From Lachnospiraceae bacterium (GTDB taxonomy: Bacteria > Bacillota > Clostridia > Lachnospirales > Lachnospiraceae): a DNA stretch of 38,016 nt. The stretch is taken from the NCBI GenBank assembly GCA_030524525.1, contig JAUNGI010000024.1:1-38016 (forward strand). The letters are read 5' to 3'. The notes under the pieces are model-generated. The model had not been told where the DNA came from. It worked only from the letters and a program-made list of their open reading frames with translations, and did no database searches. This document shows, in pieces, positions 36,612 through 38,016 of this stretch (position 1 is the stretch's first letter; each line of letters opens with the position of its first letter). A program made the translations under genes and the position numbers.

Positions 36612-37331
36612 ATGGATACATCGGTTGTCATTAAGGGCTACAAAAACGGGATCGTTCTGCAGCTTAACAACGAGCTTCCGTTTTCGGAGCTGAAAAAACG
36701 CATTCGCGCCAAGTTTCAGGAATCCGCCAAATTTCTCGGAGAGGCGAGAATGGCGCTGACCTTTGACGGCCGCGAGCTTTCCTCCGAGGAACAGCGCGAG
36801 GTGCTCCGCATCATTTCGGAGAATACCGATCTGGAGGTCATCTGCGTCTTTGACAACGACCAGAAGAACGAGGATCTGCTGAAAATGTCGATGGAACGGG
36901 TCATCAGCTGTCTCGCAAACACGACCGGACAGATCTATCGGGGCGTCCTTCCCACCGGGCATAAGCTCGAATCGGAGACGTCGATCATCATCTGCGGCAA
37001 TGTGGAGGCCGGAGCAAGGGTCGTTTCCGGCGGCAGCATCGTCGTTTTGGGAGCGCTGTACGGCTCGGCGTTTGCCGGAACGAACAGCAGCAAGGACGCG
37101 TTTATTTCCGCTTCCCACATGCATCCGGAGCGTCTTCGCATCGGGGACTGTGAATACGACCCCGCCGCCGTCGATCCGAAGGAGCAGAAGCGGCAGAAAA
37201 AGCAGGAAAAGAAGGATCGTCTTGAAAACTGCGCCAGACTGGCGTATGTGGAAGCGCAGGAGCTTCGCATCGTACCGATTCAGGATACGACCTTTACCAG
37301 CTCGGAGGAGCTGAAAAAGGAATTATCATAA
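36612..37331 (+). CDS. minC: Septum site-determining protein MinC
   Basis: 239 residues. MinC blocks FtsZ ring assembly away from midcell in complex with MinD. The N-terminal FtsZ-interacting domain (about 1-110) starts VVIKGYKNGIVLQLN. The C-terminal right-handed beta-helix (about 115-239) shows YRGVLPTGHKLESETSIII, then GNVEAGARVVSGGSIVVLGAL and GSAFAG. The charged segment EQKRQKKQEKKDRLE (about 193-207) is an unusual basic insertion in this beta-helix. ATG 36612 with GAGGAG upstream is chosen; an earlier in-frame start at 36513 would overlap the PBP gene and add a non-homologous tail. Confidence 0.92.
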   Translation: MDTSVVIKGYKNGIVLQLNNELPFSELKKRIRAKFQESAKFLGEARMALTFDGRELSSEEQREVLRIISENTDLEVICVFDNDQKNEDLLKMSMERVISCLANTTGQIYRGVLPTGHKLESETSIIICGNVEAGARVVSGGSIVVLGALYGSAFAGTNSSKDAFISASHMHPERLRIGDCEYDPAAVDPKEQKRQKKQEKKDRLENCARLAYVEAQELRIVPIQDTTFTSSEELKKELS

Positions 37332-37396
37332 AAAAGCATAGGATAAAGGCAGCCGCCCGAAAAACCAAAGACAGAAAACAGACATGGAAATTCATA

Positions 37397-37413
37397 GCGA
37401 ACCTTCGGTTCGC
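37397..37413 (+). promoter_or_regulatory. Small hairpin before minD
   Basis: GCGAACC-TTC-GGTTCGC forms a perfect 7-bp stem with a triloop, ending 8 bp before the minD Shine-Dalgarno (GAGGTG). It lies in a 100-bp minC-minD gap that holds nothing else I recognise. It could set the relative amounts of MinC and MinD; this is speculation. Confidence 0.35.
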
Positions 37414-37431
37414 GGAAGTGTGAGGTGAAAC

Positions 37432-38016
37432 ATGCATAAGGTTACTGTCGTAACATCCGGTAAGGGCGGGGTCGGAAAAACGACCGTCGTTGCCAATCTT
37501 GGGGCGGGGCTTGCCATGGCGGGCTACCAGACCCTTCTCATTGATATGGACTTGGGGCTCCGGAATCTGGACATTGTTCTGGGGCTGGAAAGCCGGGTCA
37601 TTTACACCATCCTCGACGTTTTGCAGGGACGGTGCCGCATGAAGCAGGCGCTCGTAAGAGACAAGCGTTATACGAACCTGTATCTGCTTGCGGCGGCGCA
37701 GAGCGCCGACAAGGACGCGATCGAGCCGGAGCAGATCGTAAAGCTCATTACGATCCTGCGGGAGGACTTCGATTACATATTGCTGGACTGCCCCGCCGGA
37801 ATTGAAAAGGGCTTCCGCAATTCCTTGGTCGCGGCGGACGACGCGATCGTCGTCGTCAACCCGGAGGTCTCCTCCATTCGAGACGCCGACCGTGTGATCG
37901 GTCTTTTGGACGCGGGCGGTATCCGGGAACGCGCGCTGGTCATCAACCGGCTGCGCAGCGACCTGATGAAAGAGCTCAACCACCGCTACAAGGGTCACGA
38001 CGTCCAGGACGCCTCG
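37432..38016 (+). CDS. minD: Septum site-determining protein MinD (partial, 5' part)
   Basis: The frame is open from ATG 37432 (GAGGTG upstream) to the window edge: 195 residues of about 265. MinD is a ParA-type ATPase that binds the membrane and recruits MinC. The deviant Walker A SGKGGVGKTT (about 9-18) with the signature Lys, then LIDMDLGLRNLDIVLGLE, ILLDCPAGIEKGF, and the switch and base-contact region VVNPEVSSIRDADRVIGLL are all present. The C-terminal amphipathic membrane helix is outside the window, as would be a following minE. Confidence 0.96.
   Translation, partial: MHKVTVVTSGKGGVGKTTVVANLGAGLAMAGYQTLLIDMDLGLRNLDIVLGLESRVIYTILDVLQGRCRMKQALVRDKRYTNLYLLAAAQSADKDAIEPEQIVKLITILREDFDYILLDCPAGIEKGFRNSLVAADDAIVVVNPEVSSIRDADRVIGLLDAGGIRERALVINRLRSDLMKELNHRYKGHDVQDAS

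Noticed and set aside
34169-36631. An 820-codon minus-strand frame opposite the PBP gene, and similar long ones at 4088-5974, 9368-11509 and 11437-13671
   Set aside because: These are antisense frames kept open by third-position G+C bias. Their translations are Arg/His/Val-rich and resemble no family, while the plus-strand genes have full catalytic motifs.

Overview
The window reads as a chromosome segment of a G+C-rich anaerobic Firmicute, most likely a Lachnospiraceae-type gut or rumen Clostridium. The basis is Gram-positive synteny fragments (rpsO/pnp, tepA/spoIIIE, mutL-miaA-ynbB, radC-mreBCD-minCD), strong Shine-Dalgarno sites, a sortase-anchored protein end, a class I tetrahydrofolate (THF) riboswitch, GH5/GH2/GH95 carbohydrate enzymes, and a CptIN-like type III toxin-antitoxin locus. 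The family assignment is inference; no rRNA or tRNA gene is present.

Layout. 1-600: end of a wall-anchored protein, then rpsO with its own promoter, leader hairpin and terminator. 641-780: a 70-bp tandem repeat of paired hairpins. 858-5956: a THF riboswitch followed by folT, two folC paralogues and a membrane-anchored GH5 cellulase, with overlapping or touching genes. 5994-8401: pnp. 8423-13659: a translationally coupled pair of cytoplasmic glycosidases (beta-galactosidase, GH95 fucosidase). 13686-19857: a LytTR response regulator, a type III toxin-antitoxin module, a GHKL histidine kinase, a pair of direct LytTR-type sites, and two ABC exporter half-transporters. 19874-21432: a PadR regulator with two copies of an inverted-repeat operator and a coupled DUF1048-like membrane protein. 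21429-30253: tepA (minus strand, convergent), uppP, ftsK/spoIIIE, mutL, miaA, ynbB-like. 30314-38016: radC, mreB, mreC, mreD, a long class B PBP, minC and the start of minD.

How the parts work together. The folate block imports folate (FolT is the substrate subunit of an ECF transporter) and polyglutamylates it, with feedback through THF. The mre/PBP/min block sets cell shape and division-site placement. UppP supplies carrier lipid for wall synthesis. The LytTR regulator, kinase and ABC pair look like one signalling-export unit that has been split by the toxin-antitoxin module.

The most notable item is 14496-15183. It has an extended -10 promoter, two 45-nt direct repeats, a hairpin terminator and a 160-residue toxin. 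The repeats can each fold as an H-type pseudoknot, and they show an A-U to G-C compensatory change. The module is visibly more A+T-rich than its surroundings and sits between a response regulator and its kinase. Two hairpin-rich non-coding elements (641-780 and 33579-33698) are the other unexplained structures.
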